A DNA stretch of 13,897 nt from G963666945 sp963666945. GTDB taxonomy: Bacteria; Bacteroidota; Bacteroidia; Bacteroidales; Marinifilaceae. Of the stretch, positions 1-6,852 are shown one piece after another. A program made the translations under genes and the position numbers. Where the stretch lies: positions 1 through 13,897 of the forward strand of contig CAXXRT010000022.1 in NCBI GenBank assembly GCA_963666945.2, written 5' to 3'. Each line of letters begins with the position of its first letter. Position 1 is the stretch's first letter. Below the pieces are notes generated by a model that did no database searches, was not told where the DNA came from, and saw only the letters and a program-made list of their open reading frames with translations.

Positions 1-1
1 C

Positions 2-802
2 GTGGAAGGCCAAGGGAGCATGATTCCGATGAGCGCCGCCGAAGTGCCGGGTCTTCGTCACCAGGCCGCGCAGAACATCCGCCATGCCTTGGCGGGGTTG
101 TTCGACGAAAAGACGCTGTCCTTGCTGAAGCGTTCCGCAGCCAAGCGCGGGCGGCAGCGGGGACGGACCGCCCAAGCCCGCCTGCGGCAAAGCCTGTTCC
201 GCACCGACTCGGCCCAGGAAGGGCGACCCGAAGACGGGCTTTCCGGAATGCCCATCGATGCCCTTTCCGGTCTTCTGGATGGGTACGTGGACAAGGACGG
301 CGCAACCCGGCCCGATCCGCGTGAAGAGAAGGCCGTTGAAGAATTGCGGGATGCGCTGGCCGAGGCCGTGGCCTTTCACGAGTTCCAACATCTGTTGAAC
401 CAAGATACGTTCGATTTCCCAAGCTGGACGGATGGCGTCTTTCCGGACATCCCCACGTCGGAGGGCAAGCGCCACGCCCTGGAGGAAATCTCGGCGTATC
501 TGGTCACACTGGCCAAGGGAAAGGATTTGCGCCTGGTACATCTGACCCAATTGACGCTCTTCGCGTTCAACAGCGGCCTGCGCGACTCGGCGGAAGATTT
601 GGCGGCGCGTGTGCTGCTGGCCGCCTTATGGGACGAAGCCCGTAACGACCTGCGACCCATCCGCCGCTTGAAAAGCAACGAAGAACTGCTGATCGCCTTT
701 CTCACCCTTTCCGCCTTGCCGGACGCGATCCTGGGTCGCTTGGCCGAGCAAAGCTATGCGCGATTGATGGAACTCCCGCTTCCCCCGATGAGCCGGGAGT
801 GA
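2..802 (+). CDS. HEFQH-motif protein, possible zinc metallopeptidase; probably 5'-truncated
   Basis: Open from the first bases of the window to a TGA at 800-802. The GTG at position 2 is only the first usable codon; no ribosome binding site can be seen, so the true start is probably outside. The 266 visible residues are mostly helical and charged, with a basic stretch near residues 43-67. The one recognisable motif is HEFQH at about residues 126-130, matching the HExxH zinc-binding signature of metallopeptidases. It is followed about 30 residues later by EEISAY (about 161-166), where gluzincin-type enzymes carry a third, glutamate ligand. No signal peptide or membrane segment is visible. HExxH also occurs by chance, so peptidase activity is inference from the motif and its spacing. 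The gene is followed after 111 bases by a kinase gene on the same strand; no functional link is evident. Confidence 0.6.
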   Translation: MEGQGSMIPMSAAEVPGLRHQAAQNIRHALAGLFDEKTLSLLKRSAAKRGRQRGRTAQARLRQSLFRTDSAQEGRPEDGLSGMPIDALSGLLDGYVDKDGATRPDPREEKAVEELRDALAEAVAFHEFQHLLNQDTFDFPSWTDGVFPDIPTSEGKRHALEEISAYLVTLAKGKDLRLVHLTQLTLFAFNSGLRDSAEDLAARVLLAALWDEARNDLRPIRRLKSNEELLIAFLTLSALPDAILGRLAEQSYARLMELPLPPMSRE

Positions 803-818
803 GCAATTTCCTCCCGGC
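792..818 (+). terminator. Perfect 8-bp hairpin across the stop codon of the first gene
   Basis: GCCGGGAG at 792-799 pairs perfectly with CTCCCGGC at 811-818 around an 11-base loop that contains the TGA stop at 800-802. There is no T-tract after the stem, so intrinsic termination is uncertain. It could instead stabilise the 3' end of the mRNA. Confidence 0.35.
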
Positions 819-913
819 AAGCCTTTCACGGCCCTTGCTCCTGTCGGCGGTTTCGTGGTAAGAGGCGCTTCGTTTGCTCTCCATTCCCGCTCAACGGAAA
901 GGACGATACGTTC

Positions 914-1795
914 ATGGAAATCCCCGGCGCGAGCAAGTCCCTGCTGGTTATCGGTTATGTGTTTTTCGAGTTGTACTGGCCCAACCCGGAGCGGATGCCC
1001 GAACCGGGTGAGGAACTGTTCCTACCGGACATCCCCGTCGGTTTGGGCGGCGCGGCCAACGCTGCCAGCGTGGCTCAAGCCTTGGGGATGGATGTCACCC
1101 TGGCTTTCCCCAAGGGAAACGGGCTTTGTGATTTCGCCCTGGAAGCCTTCCTGCAAAAACGCCTAGGGCTTTCTTTGTTCACTTGGCCGGCCAAGGACAA
1201 CACGGCCATTACACTGATCATGAACGAGACCAAGGACCGTTGTTTTCTGAGCAAGGCGGATGAAAACGCCTTTGCCGACCTTCCAGCGCTTCCGCGAAAG
1301 GATGTCGTTCTGGTAGGTCTGCACGAAGCTTGGAACCTCGCCCCGATGTTGCGCACCATGCAACAGGATGGTTGTTCGGTCTGCCTCAGCGGCGGTTTCC
1401 GCCCCGATCTGCTGCGTGCCTTGGGAAAGACGCCGCCGTTTCACTTCGACCTGCTGCTGCTCAACGAAAAGGAAGCCGATCTTGTCGCCCCCGGCTGGCG
1501 GGAAACGCCGTCTCTTTTCGACGCCATCAGCCGGGACGTGGTGGTCACCTTGGGTGAACAAGGGGCCGTAGGGTGGATCGGCAAACAAGAATGCCGGGCG
1601 GCTTCCGTCCCCACCACGGTGCTGGACACCACCGGCGCGGGCGATGCCTTTGCCGGGGCTTTCCTAAGTCGCTGGAGCCGTGGCGTTGATGGGCAGAAGG
1701 CGATGGAAACGGCCTGCCAGGTGGCATCGCGCATGTTGGTCGTGCGCGGCGGCGTGGTTCCCACGGCGGGTTATCTGGACGATATTGGCATCTGA
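914..1795 (+). CDS. PfkB (ribokinase)-family carbohydrate or nucleoside kinase
   Basis: A cytoplasmic ATP-dependent kinase that should phosphorylate a sugar, nucleoside or related alcohol. The 293 residues match the usual family length. The N-terminal half has the substrate-binding GLGGAANAA loop (about residues 43-51). NEKE at 184-187 is the NxxE motif that helps position Mg-ATP. The second PfkB signature, DTTGAGDAFAGAF, lies at 238-250, and Asp244 is the expected catalytic base. The ATG at 914 is chosen because the protein then begins with the family's first beta strand (LLVIG) and a purine-rich GGAAAGGA lies just upstream. The substrate cannot be told from the sequence; the N-terminal segment VFFELYWPNP is unlike that of classical ribokinases. 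It runs convergent to the lptD operon, with only 70 bases between the two stop codons. No good promoter was found in the 111 bases upstream. Confidence 0.85.
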   Translation: MEIPGASKSLLVIGYVFFELYWPNPERMPEPGEELFLPDIPVGLGGAANAASVAQALGMDVTLAFPKGNGLCDFALEAFLQKRLGLSLFTWPAKDNTAITLIMNETKDRCFLSKADENAFADLPALPRKDVVLVGLHEAWNLAPMLRTMQQDGCSVCLSGGFRPDLLRALGKTPPFHFDLLLLNEKEADLVAPGWRETPSLFDAISRDVVVTLGEQGAVGWIGKQECRAASVPTTVLDTTGAGDAFAGAFLSRWSRGVDGQKAMETACQVASRMLVVRGGVVPTAGYLDDIGI

Positions 1796-1865
1796 ACGCC
1801 TTACGCTTGAAGCTCGACGGCGTCAATCGGACGGGCCCATGAGGAGTGCGTCCGCTTCGCGTCTA

Positions 1866-4175
1866 TCAGAATCCGCCCAAGCCGATATGGAAAAAGGTGT
1901 CGGGCATGAGCATGCCCGGACGAAGGGCGAAGTCCAGGCGGGCGAAGAAGCAGTCGCAGGAGCTGGCATAGGCCAACCCGAAGCGTTGCTCGTGCAGGGT
2001 TGCCGGTTCGATGTCCAGGTTGATGCGATAGGTCGCGGACCAGCGCTTGTCGTATTCGAAGGAAGGTCCGACTTCCAGGTTGTGCCTTGTTTCCTCCAAC
2101 GGCTCGCGGCGCTCGGTGGCCCAGTCCGAAAGAAGCATCCCCTTGGCGGCGTACCAGTACACGGCGTCCAAACCCAACCCGGCGAGACGCCCCAGAAACA
2201 GGCGGGCTTGGGCGTGGGGAACGCGAAGCTCGCTCCAGTCCGTCGCCAACGTGCCGGAGAGGTGGGATTCCAGGACATGAAACCGAGCTTCCCCCAGCAT
2301 CGGCTCTATCAGCCGCTTGGAAGGCGTGTCGGGATGGGGTAGAGAAAGTGGTTGCTCCAAGGTCAGGCTCAGGAAGCGGTGGGTTCGCGCCGTGGTGTAG
2401 TCCCCGGTGCGAAGGCTGAACTCTTGCCGCAAGCGGGCGTGGATCTCGTGCGGATGCACCCGCGCGTCCAGGGCGTCCACCGGGAGGCGCTCGGCTTGCG
2501 GAACGCCGGCTTGGGATGGAGCGCTCATCCAGGGAAGCAAACGGTACTCCACTTCCGGAACCAGGCGGTGCAGCAGGGCCGAACCGCTTTCGTAACGAAA
2601 CACGCGGAACAGCGACAGGTTCGCCCTTGCACCCAGTTCGGCATAGGCTTCGGAGGTGGACGGAGATCGCGCGTCCTCGGTTACGAAGGTTTTTCCCACT
2701 AGGTCTGCATGGGGTTCCAGCAGCAAACCGGCGGTGGGTTTCCACGGGGCGCGAAGACGGTATTGCCAGTCCAGGCGTGTCACACGCAAGGATTTGTCCT
2801 GGGCCTGCATGTCCGTTGGCTTGGCTTCGAATGGCATCGGCAATGCGGTTTCCGGAACTTGGTTGTCAAAGGACGATGTGCCATCCGGGGCAGTTGTGGC
2901 GGCATGTCCGGTTTGAAAAAAGTGGGAAGCGCCCAGCACAAGGCTTTGCAACAGCGCACCGTCGAACAGGCTATGGTGCATCAGATTCACGCTTGCGCCG
3001 GGCAATTGCTGAAGCGACAGATCCTCGGAGGGCTTCCAGAAATCCCCGTTCGCCCCGGAAACCCGGTTCGGGTCTTGCTCCCAGCGGGCCCAAAGGCTTG
3101 CATGAAGGGAACGCCGGCCCGCCTCCAGGGCAAGCAGGCTGTGACGGCGCTCGTCGGCACGCTCGTTCAGGCTTTGTCCGAAGTCGTTGCTCCAATGGGC
3201 GTCGCGGGAGAGGTCCAAAGCAAGCTTTTGGTCCAGGAACGGCGTAAGTTGCCAACGGTGTTCACCGTCGAGGTGGAAGCGGTCCTTGGGGCGAGGTGCG
3301 CCCTGCTCGGCGGACCAGTCTCGCAGGTAGCTTGTGGACAAAGCCCCTTCGGCCTCGCCGGTATTGTAGCGAAACCGCTGATGAGGTTCCACCCCGCGTT
3401 TGGAAAACCAACGTAGCCCCGGTGTCACGTCCGCCTCGTCGTGCAGGGGAACGAAGTACCCCTCGCCCAGTTCCAGGCCGTTGCGTCCGGTGTAGGAAAG
3501 GTCCGGCGGCACAAGCCCCGCCTTGCGCCGGGCCAGGGAAACCGTGGCGGACGGCAGGGCCATCACGGGAAGATCGTGAACGTGAACGACGGGGGCTTTC
3601 AGGGCGGCGGCGTCGCCCTCCTTGACCAGCGCCTCGCGGGCCTCCAAGTGCAGGGGAGGTGGGCTGTCGTCCGCGCAGCGGCATGGGCTGAAGCGACATC
3701 CGTCGGCCTGCCAGAGCGTGTCGTCCAGCCGTTCCACACGCTCGGCGAAAAAGACGAATCCGGAAGGGGCGGACGGAACGCGACCGTCCACGCTGGCCCA
3801 GATACGGGCGTTCACCAAGACAAGGCGGCCATCGGCCAGCGTAAGGGACAAGGAATCGGCTTGAAGGCGGGAGTCTTCTCGTTGCAGGATGATGTTGCCG
3901 CGTGCCTGAAGCGTTCGTGTGGTGCGGTTTAGGGTTACTTCGTCCGCTAAAAGCTCGGCTTCCGCATCACGAACAAGAACCGCTCCCTCGGCGACCAGAA
4001 CCGCCCCGTCGGCTTCCATGCGGATGCGCTCGGCCTGCATTTGCACCGTGCCGCTTTGGAAGCCGAGGGGTTCCGAAGCGAAGACGGCAGGTGGTTCGAG
4101 CGGAACGACCACGAACGCAAGGGCAAGAACGAGTGCAAGGATACGAGGACGCAAGCGGGAAAGGCTCTCTCTCAC
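1866..4175 (-). CDS. lptD: LPS-assembly outer-membrane protein LptD (OstA/Imp)
   Basis: LptD with lipoprotein LptE forms the outer-membrane translocon that inserts lipopolysaccharide into the outer leaflet. The GTG at 4175-4173 is preferred because it overlaps the upstream stop codon (GTGA) and gives a clean signal peptide: basic RLRPR, a hydrophobic core at about 12-25, and PAVFA before the mature protein at about 34. An open frame runs further upstream to 4454 but lies inside the preceding gene. The product is 769 residues, close to the usual LptD size. Residues ~42-128 form the OstA/LptA-like jellyroll (QAERI, LLADEV, ARGNI, LQADSL). A conserved segment follows (GYTG-like SYTGRNGLELGEGYFVPL, ~227-244), then the beta barrel, ending in a C-terminal Phe as in many outer-membrane proteins. 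Cysteines at 160, 165 and 167 and a C-terminal CDC at 740-742 could form the disulfides that link the N-terminal domain to the barrel in E. coli LptD. It is the last gene of a three-gene operon. Confidence 0.93.
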   Translation of the reverse strand: MRESLSRLRPRILALVLALAFVVVPLEPPAVFASEPLGFQSGTVQMQAERIRMEADGAVLVAEGAVLVRDAEAELLADEVTLNRTTRTLQARGNIILQREDSRLQADSLSLTLADGRLVLVNARIWASVDGRVPSAPSGFVFFAERVERLDDTLWQADGCRFSPCRCADDSPPPLHLEAREALVKEGDAAALKAPVVHVHDLPVMALPSATVSLARRKAGLVPPDLSYTGRNGLELGEGYFVPLHDEADVTPGLRWFSKRGVEPHQRFRYNTGEAEGALSTSYLRDWSAEQGAPRPKDRFHLDGEHRWQLTPFLDQKLALDLSRDAHWSNDFGQSLNERADERRHSLLALEAGRRSLHASLWARWEQDPNRVSGANGDFWKPSEDLSLQQLPGASVNLMHHSLFDGALLQSLVLGASHFFQTGHAATTAPDGTSSFDNQVPETALPMPFEAKPTDMQAQDKSLRVTRLDWQYRLRAPWKPTAGLLLEPHADLVGKTFVTEDARSPSTSEAYAELGARANLSLFRVFRYESGSALLHRLVPEVEYRLLPWMSAPSQAGVPQAERLPVDALDARVHPHEIHARLRQEFSLRTGDYTTARTHRFLSLTLEQPLSLPHPDTPSKRLIEPMLGEARFHVLESHLSGTLATDWSELRVPHAQARLFLGRLAGLGLDAVYWYAAKGMLLSDWATERREPLEETRHNLEVGPSFEYDKRWSATYRINLDIEPATLHEQRFGLAYASSCDCFFARLDFALRPGMLMPDTFFHIGLGGF

Positions 4176-4702
4176 GTCGCGGGGAGCGCTTGCCACAGGT
4201 GTTTGTAGTGTTTCGCGGTTTCCACGTAGTGAAGCGCTTGGGCGGCCAGCCATTGAACCTGCTCGTCCGCAAGGGTGCGTTTGACCACGGCGGGAGAACC
4301 GACGATCAGGCTGTTGGGTGGAAACTCCTGGCCTTGGAGGATCAAGGCTCCGGCTCCGACAATGCTGTTGTCCCCGATCACGCAGTTGTCCAGAAGAATG
4401 CTTCCCATACCGATAAGGCAGTTGTTCCCGATGCGGCAGCCGTGCAAGGTGCAACGATGCCCCACCGTACAGCCCTCGCCGATGAGCGTCTGACTTTTAC
4501 CGAAGGTGGCGTGAATCATGGTGAAGTCTTGAACGTTGGAGTTTTTCCCTACGCGGATCAGACCCACGTCGCCGCGCAATACGGCGTTGAACCACACGCT
4601 GACGCCTTCGGCAAGGTCCACGTCACCCAGGATCGTGGCGCTGGGCAAAAGGGCAACGGATGGATGCAGGCGCGGTTGAATGCCTTTGATGGTTTCGATC
4701 AT
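4172..4702 (-). CDS. Gamma-class carbonic anhydrase-like hexapeptide-repeat protein (YrdA/PaaY type)
   Basis: A 176-residue left-handed beta-helix protein of the gamma carbonic anhydrase family, normally a trimer with a metal at each subunit interface. Hexapeptide-like turns run from about residue 22 to 138 (SATILGDVDL, VGHRCTLHGC, IGNNCLIGMG, IGDNSIVGAG) and a short helix caps the C-terminus. Family active-site residues are present: Arg43 and Asp45 (AVLRGDVG), Gln58, and the three zinc-ligand histidines at 64 (MIHA), 82 and 87 (GHRCTLH). Many such proteins keep the ligands but have weak or unknown activity, so catalysis is not assured. The ATG overlaps the stop of the HAD gene (ATGA), with AAGGAG about 11 bases upstream. 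Its own TGA overlaps the GTG of lptD (GTGA), so translation of the three genes is probably coupled. Confidence 0.9.
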   Translation of the reverse strand: MIETIKGIQPRLHPSVALLPSATILGDVDLAEGVSVWFNAVLRGDVGLIRVGKNSNVQDFTMIHATFGKSQTLIGEGCTVGHRCTLHGCRIGNNCLIGMGSILLDNCVIGDNSIVGAGALILQGQEFPPNSLIVGSPAVVKRTLADEQVQWLAAQALHYVETAKHYKHLWQALPAT

Positions 4703-5388
4703 GGTTGACGCTTCTCCTTTTCGGTCTCCGGTTGGGTCAGGGACGCGCGGACGGTTTGCAGCCAGCGTGGCGTGACCGCCTCCAAGGTGGGGATGAGGAT
4801 GTCGGCGATGGAAAGATCCATGCCCGTGTGGTTGCCGATCTCCACGCCGCAGGCGATCATCCCGGCGGACTTGGCGCTTTGCAACCCGTGGGTGGTTTCC
4901 TCGAAGACCAGGCAGCGGGTCGGGTCGGCCCCGGCTCGCCGGGCGGCCAACCGATAGGGCGCAGGATCGGGCTTGCCGTGCGGCGTGTCCCCGCTGGCTA
5001 CGATCACCGCCACGCTGTCTTCCAAGTTCAGCAGAGAGAGAACAAGCTCCACGTCCTCCCGGTACGACCCGGTAACGATCCCCACGGGACCGATGGCGGC
5101 TGCGTGCAGCAGGGCTTCCCGTGCGCCGGGAAGAAGCGGAAGAGCTTGGCGATAGCGAGCATGGCGTACTTCGTCGATAGCGGCCTTGAGCGTGTCACGG
5201 TCCACGGATAGCCGGTTCTTCTGAATCTGCTCGTCCAGCAGGTCTTTCCAACTTTGCGTGATGAAACGGGCTTCGTCGGCCTTGGAAACGCTGCCGCCGT
5301 AACGACGTACCACGTCCACGATGGCTTCGTTGGTCAGCGGCTCGGAATCAATCAGCGTTCCGTCCAGATCAAAAAAAATGGCGTCCAT
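4699..5388 (-). CDS. HAD-superfamily hydrolase, phosphoglycolate phosphatase/beta-phosphoglucomutase type
   Basis: A cytoplasmic phosphatase or phosphomutase of the haloacid dehalogenase superfamily, subfamily I with a helical cap; 229 residues is typical. Motif I is DLDGT at 7-11 (nucleophile Asp7, acid/base Asp9). The helical cap covers about 15-85. Motif II is TGS at 106-108, motif III Lys139 in GKPDP, and motif IV VFEETTHG at about 161-168. There the usual Asp (as in FEDS) is replaced by Glu (FEET), a conservative oddity. The ATG at 5388 is supported by GAGGGAG four bases upstream and a promoter at 5416-5444. The substrate cannot be assigned. It is the first gene of the operon leading to lptD and overlaps the next gene by four bases. 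Confidence 0.86.
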   Translation of the reverse strand: MDAIFFDLDGTLIDSEPLTNEAIVDVVRRYGGSVSKADEARFITQSWKDLLDEQIQKNRLSVDRDTLKAAIDEVRHARYRQALPLLPGAREALLHAAAIGPVGIVTGSYREDVELVLSLLNLEDSVAVIVASGDTPHGKPDPAPYRLAARRAGADPTRCLVFEETTHGLQSAKSAGMIACGVEIGNHTGMDLSIADILIPTLEAVTPRWLQTVRASLTQPETEKEKRQP

Positions 5389-5415
5389 ATGGCTCCCTCG
5401 GAAAAAGCAGTATTC

Positions 5416-5444
5416 ATGCTAGACGGGACGACGGGAAATGTCAA
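5416..5444 (-). promoter_or_regulatory. Sigma-70-type promoter of the HAD-carbonic anhydrase-lptD operon
   Basis: On the minus strand a perfect -35 TTGACA (5444-5439) is followed by a 17-base spacer and the -10 TAGCAT (5421-5416, 4 of 6 consensus bases). Transcription would start near 5409, giving a leader of about 20 bases that contains the GAGGGAG ribosome binding site of the HAD gene. Confidence 0.65.
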
Positions 5445-5504
5445 AACCGATGGTGCGTCAAGGATACGTAAGGGTGGCAACGAAGGCGTTGTTCGCTTTT
5501 TGCA

Positions 5505-5531
5505 CACAATTGCCTTTCGTGGGGAATTGTG
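5505..5531. promoter_or_regulatory. Operator-like inverted repeat in a lipoprotein promoter
   Basis: CACAATT (5505-5511) and AATTGTG (5525-5531) are perfect 7-base inverted arms around a 13-base centre. The repeat overlaps the -35 box and most of the spacer of the promoter at 5510-5538, where a repressor would block RNA polymerase. The regulator is unknown; the role is inferred from position and symmetry only. Confidence 0.4.
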
Positions 5532-5538
5532 CTACCTT
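5510..5538 (+). promoter_or_regulatory. Promoter of the first Asp-rich lipoprotein gene
   Basis: TTGCCT (5510-5515), a 17-base spacer, then TACCTT (5533-5538) preceded by TGC, an extended -10 arrangement. It lies 44 bases before the ATG at 5583 and diverges from the operon promoter at 5416-5444. Confidence 0.55.
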
Positions 5539-5582
5539 CGGCTTGCGGTTGAACGATTCAGGATGGGGAAAGCGAGGTTCCC

Positions 5583-6686
5583 ATGAAAGCTTGGTGGAGT
5601 CGAAACGTTTTCGTCTTTTTTCCGTTCCTATTTGGGCTGATTGCTTGTTCCGAGCAACCGGTACTCGTGTTTTCCGCAAGTGGAGAAAATGACCAAGAGG
5701 AAACGGAATGCCAGACCGACGGGCAGTGCGCTTCCGGCGAAACCTGTATGGGCGGAACGTGCCACGATACCTGCCATATCGCGGCGGATTGCTCGGACGG
5801 TTACACCTGCCTGAGCGGTATCTGTGTGAAGGAAAACGAAGAGGTGCCCGACCCCGATGATGACGACGATGATGACCCGTGGGCGGATGATGATGACGAC
5901 GATGACAACTGGACAGACGATGATGACGACGATGACAACTGGACAGACGATGACGACGACGACGATGATGACTCATGGTCCGACGATGATGATGATGACT
6001 CATGGTCCGACGACGATGACAACTGGACAGACGATGATGACGATGACGACTGTTCCCTGCCATGCCCGTCCCATTCCCATGCTGATGGCTATTGTACGCA
6101 GTGTTTGTGCGATGAAGGCTATTGCGTGGTGGACTCCGCCTGCGAACTTTGTTCTTTCACCGGGCAATGTCAATCCTTCTTGATCGGAGATACGACCACC
6201 GAAGAAATCCAGTTTTGTCTTCAGTTCTGTACGCCGGCCTACAACACCTGCGGAAACTGGGACGCAAACAACGGTTACGGCTCTCAGCAAATGTCCTGCG
6301 AGCCCCTGCTGATGGATGCAATGGGCGACCTGGGTGGCTACTGCATCCCTTCCGTGCAGTCCCTAGAAGAATTTGAAACCTATATGGCTACTCTACAACC
6401 GTGTGACGGTTCGACGGGGTCCGGGTGCCATGAAAACGACATCTGTCTTAGCTACGAAACCGGTTCTTGGTGCTTCGACCAATGCCCCATGCAAGCAGGT
6501 GGCTGCGGCGAAGCTCCATACTGGGACGGATTGATGGCTCCGATGGGCTGCTATACAATTTATCAAGAAGACAATGGAGACAGCCTGGGGGCGTGTCGTC
6601 CTTGGGAACAAGTGGGATCGTATTATTGGCCGGAATGTGACGATATTGGTGCCGCTTGCGATCCGATCACCGGGGTTCAGCGTTGA
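5583..6686 (+). CDS. Secreted lipoprotein with Cys-rich module and long Asp-rich tract
   Basis: A 367-residue exported lipoprotein of unknown function. The N-terminus has a hydrophobic core (FVFFPFLFGL) and the lipobox LIAC, with Cys22 as the predicted lipidated residue. Residues ~43-81 are a small cysteine module with spacing like CxxDxxC-xxGxxC-xxGxC, a pattern common in secreted proteins of Myxococcota. Residues ~90-156 are almost only Asp, broken by Trp-containing spacers (PWA, NWT, SWS) at roughly 10-residue intervals. A second Cys-rich domain (~157-367) has about 20 cysteines. An acidic spacer holding a folded head away from the membrane, or a Ca2+-binding tract, are both plausible, and neither is shown. 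The ATG at 5583 follows GGGGAAAGCGAGG. The gene has its own promoter and is followed by a hairpin terminator and a second lipoprotein of similar design. Confidence 0.85.
   Translation: MKAWWSRNVFVFFPFLFGLIACSEQPVLVFSASGENDQEETECQTDGQCASGETCMGGTCHDTCHIAADCSDGYTCLSGICVKENEEVPDPDDDDDDDPWADDDDDDDNWTDDDDDDDNWTDDDDDDDDDSWSDDDDDDSWSDDDDNWTDDDDDDDCSLPCPSHSHADGYCTQCLCDEGYCVVDSACELCSFTGQCQSFLIGDTTTEEIQFCLQFCTPAYNTCGNWDANNGYGSQQMSCEPLLMDAMGDLGGYCIPSVQSLEEFETYMATLQPCDGSTGSGCHENDICLSYETGSWCFDQCPMQAGGCGEAPYWDGLMAPMGCYTIYQEDNGDSLGACRPWEQVGSYYWPECDDIGAACDPITGVQR
5850..6050 (+). repeat. Coding minisatellite for the Asp/Trp tract
   Basis: GAC/GAT triplets are interrupted by AACTGGACA (Asn-Trp-Thr) or TCATGGTCC (Ser-Trp-Ser). 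A 30-base unit (about 10 codons) recurs between roughly 5881 and 5950, followed by shorter variants. Unit lengths are multiples of three, so gain or loss of units would keep the reading frame. Confidence 0.85.
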
Positions 6687-6727
6687 GCATTCTTTCTTTA
6701 GTACGCCATAGAGCGAGGGAATAGTGA

Positions 6728-6754
6728 AACAGCGGCGGGTTTTCCGCCGTTGTT
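6728..6754 (+). terminator. Hairpin terminator after the first lipoprotein gene
   Basis: An 11-base-pair stem with one G-U pair joins 6728-6738 (core AGCGGCGG) to 6744-6754 (core CCGCCGTT) around the loop GTTTT. A short T-rich stretch (TTCGTTTG) follows rather than a pure T run. It sits 42 bases after the stop at 6686 and before the next promoter. Confidence 0.65.
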
Positions 6755-6784
6755 CGTTTGATAACGCTCTTTTTTATGGCTTTG

Positions 6785-6813
6785 TTGGTATTTTGGTAGA
6801 AATTTGCTACACT
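6785..6813 (+). promoter_or_regulatory. Promoter of the second Asp-rich lipoprotein gene
   Basis: TTGGTA (6785-6790), a 17-base spacer, then TACACT (6808-6813) preceded by TGC, an extended -10. The ATG lies 40 bases downstream at 6853. Confidence 0.6.
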
Positions 6814-6852
6814 GTTTGTCATGAAGCGAACCTGAAAAAGAGAGGAATTTCC

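Noticed and set aside
835..864. Promoter for the PfkB kinase (TTGCTC, 18 bases, TAAGAG)
   Set aside because: Both boxes are poor matches (about half of consensus), so it is no better than chance in this intergenic gap.
2516..3416. Plus-strand frames of over 200 codons opposite lptD
   Set aside because: Antisense to a clear LptD sequence, with no recognisable motif or start signal.
4176..4454. Upstream extension of the lptD reading frame to an ATG at 4454
   Set aside because: It lies wholly inside the gamma carbonic anhydrase gene in another frame and is Arg-rich. The GTG at 4175 gives a proper signal peptide and a stop/start overlap.
5458..6063. Minus-strand open frame rich in His and Arg, and a Ser-only one beside it
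   Set aside because: Both are antisense shadows of the GAC/GAT repeats: the reverse complement reads as His/Arg or Ser/Ile runs with no stops.
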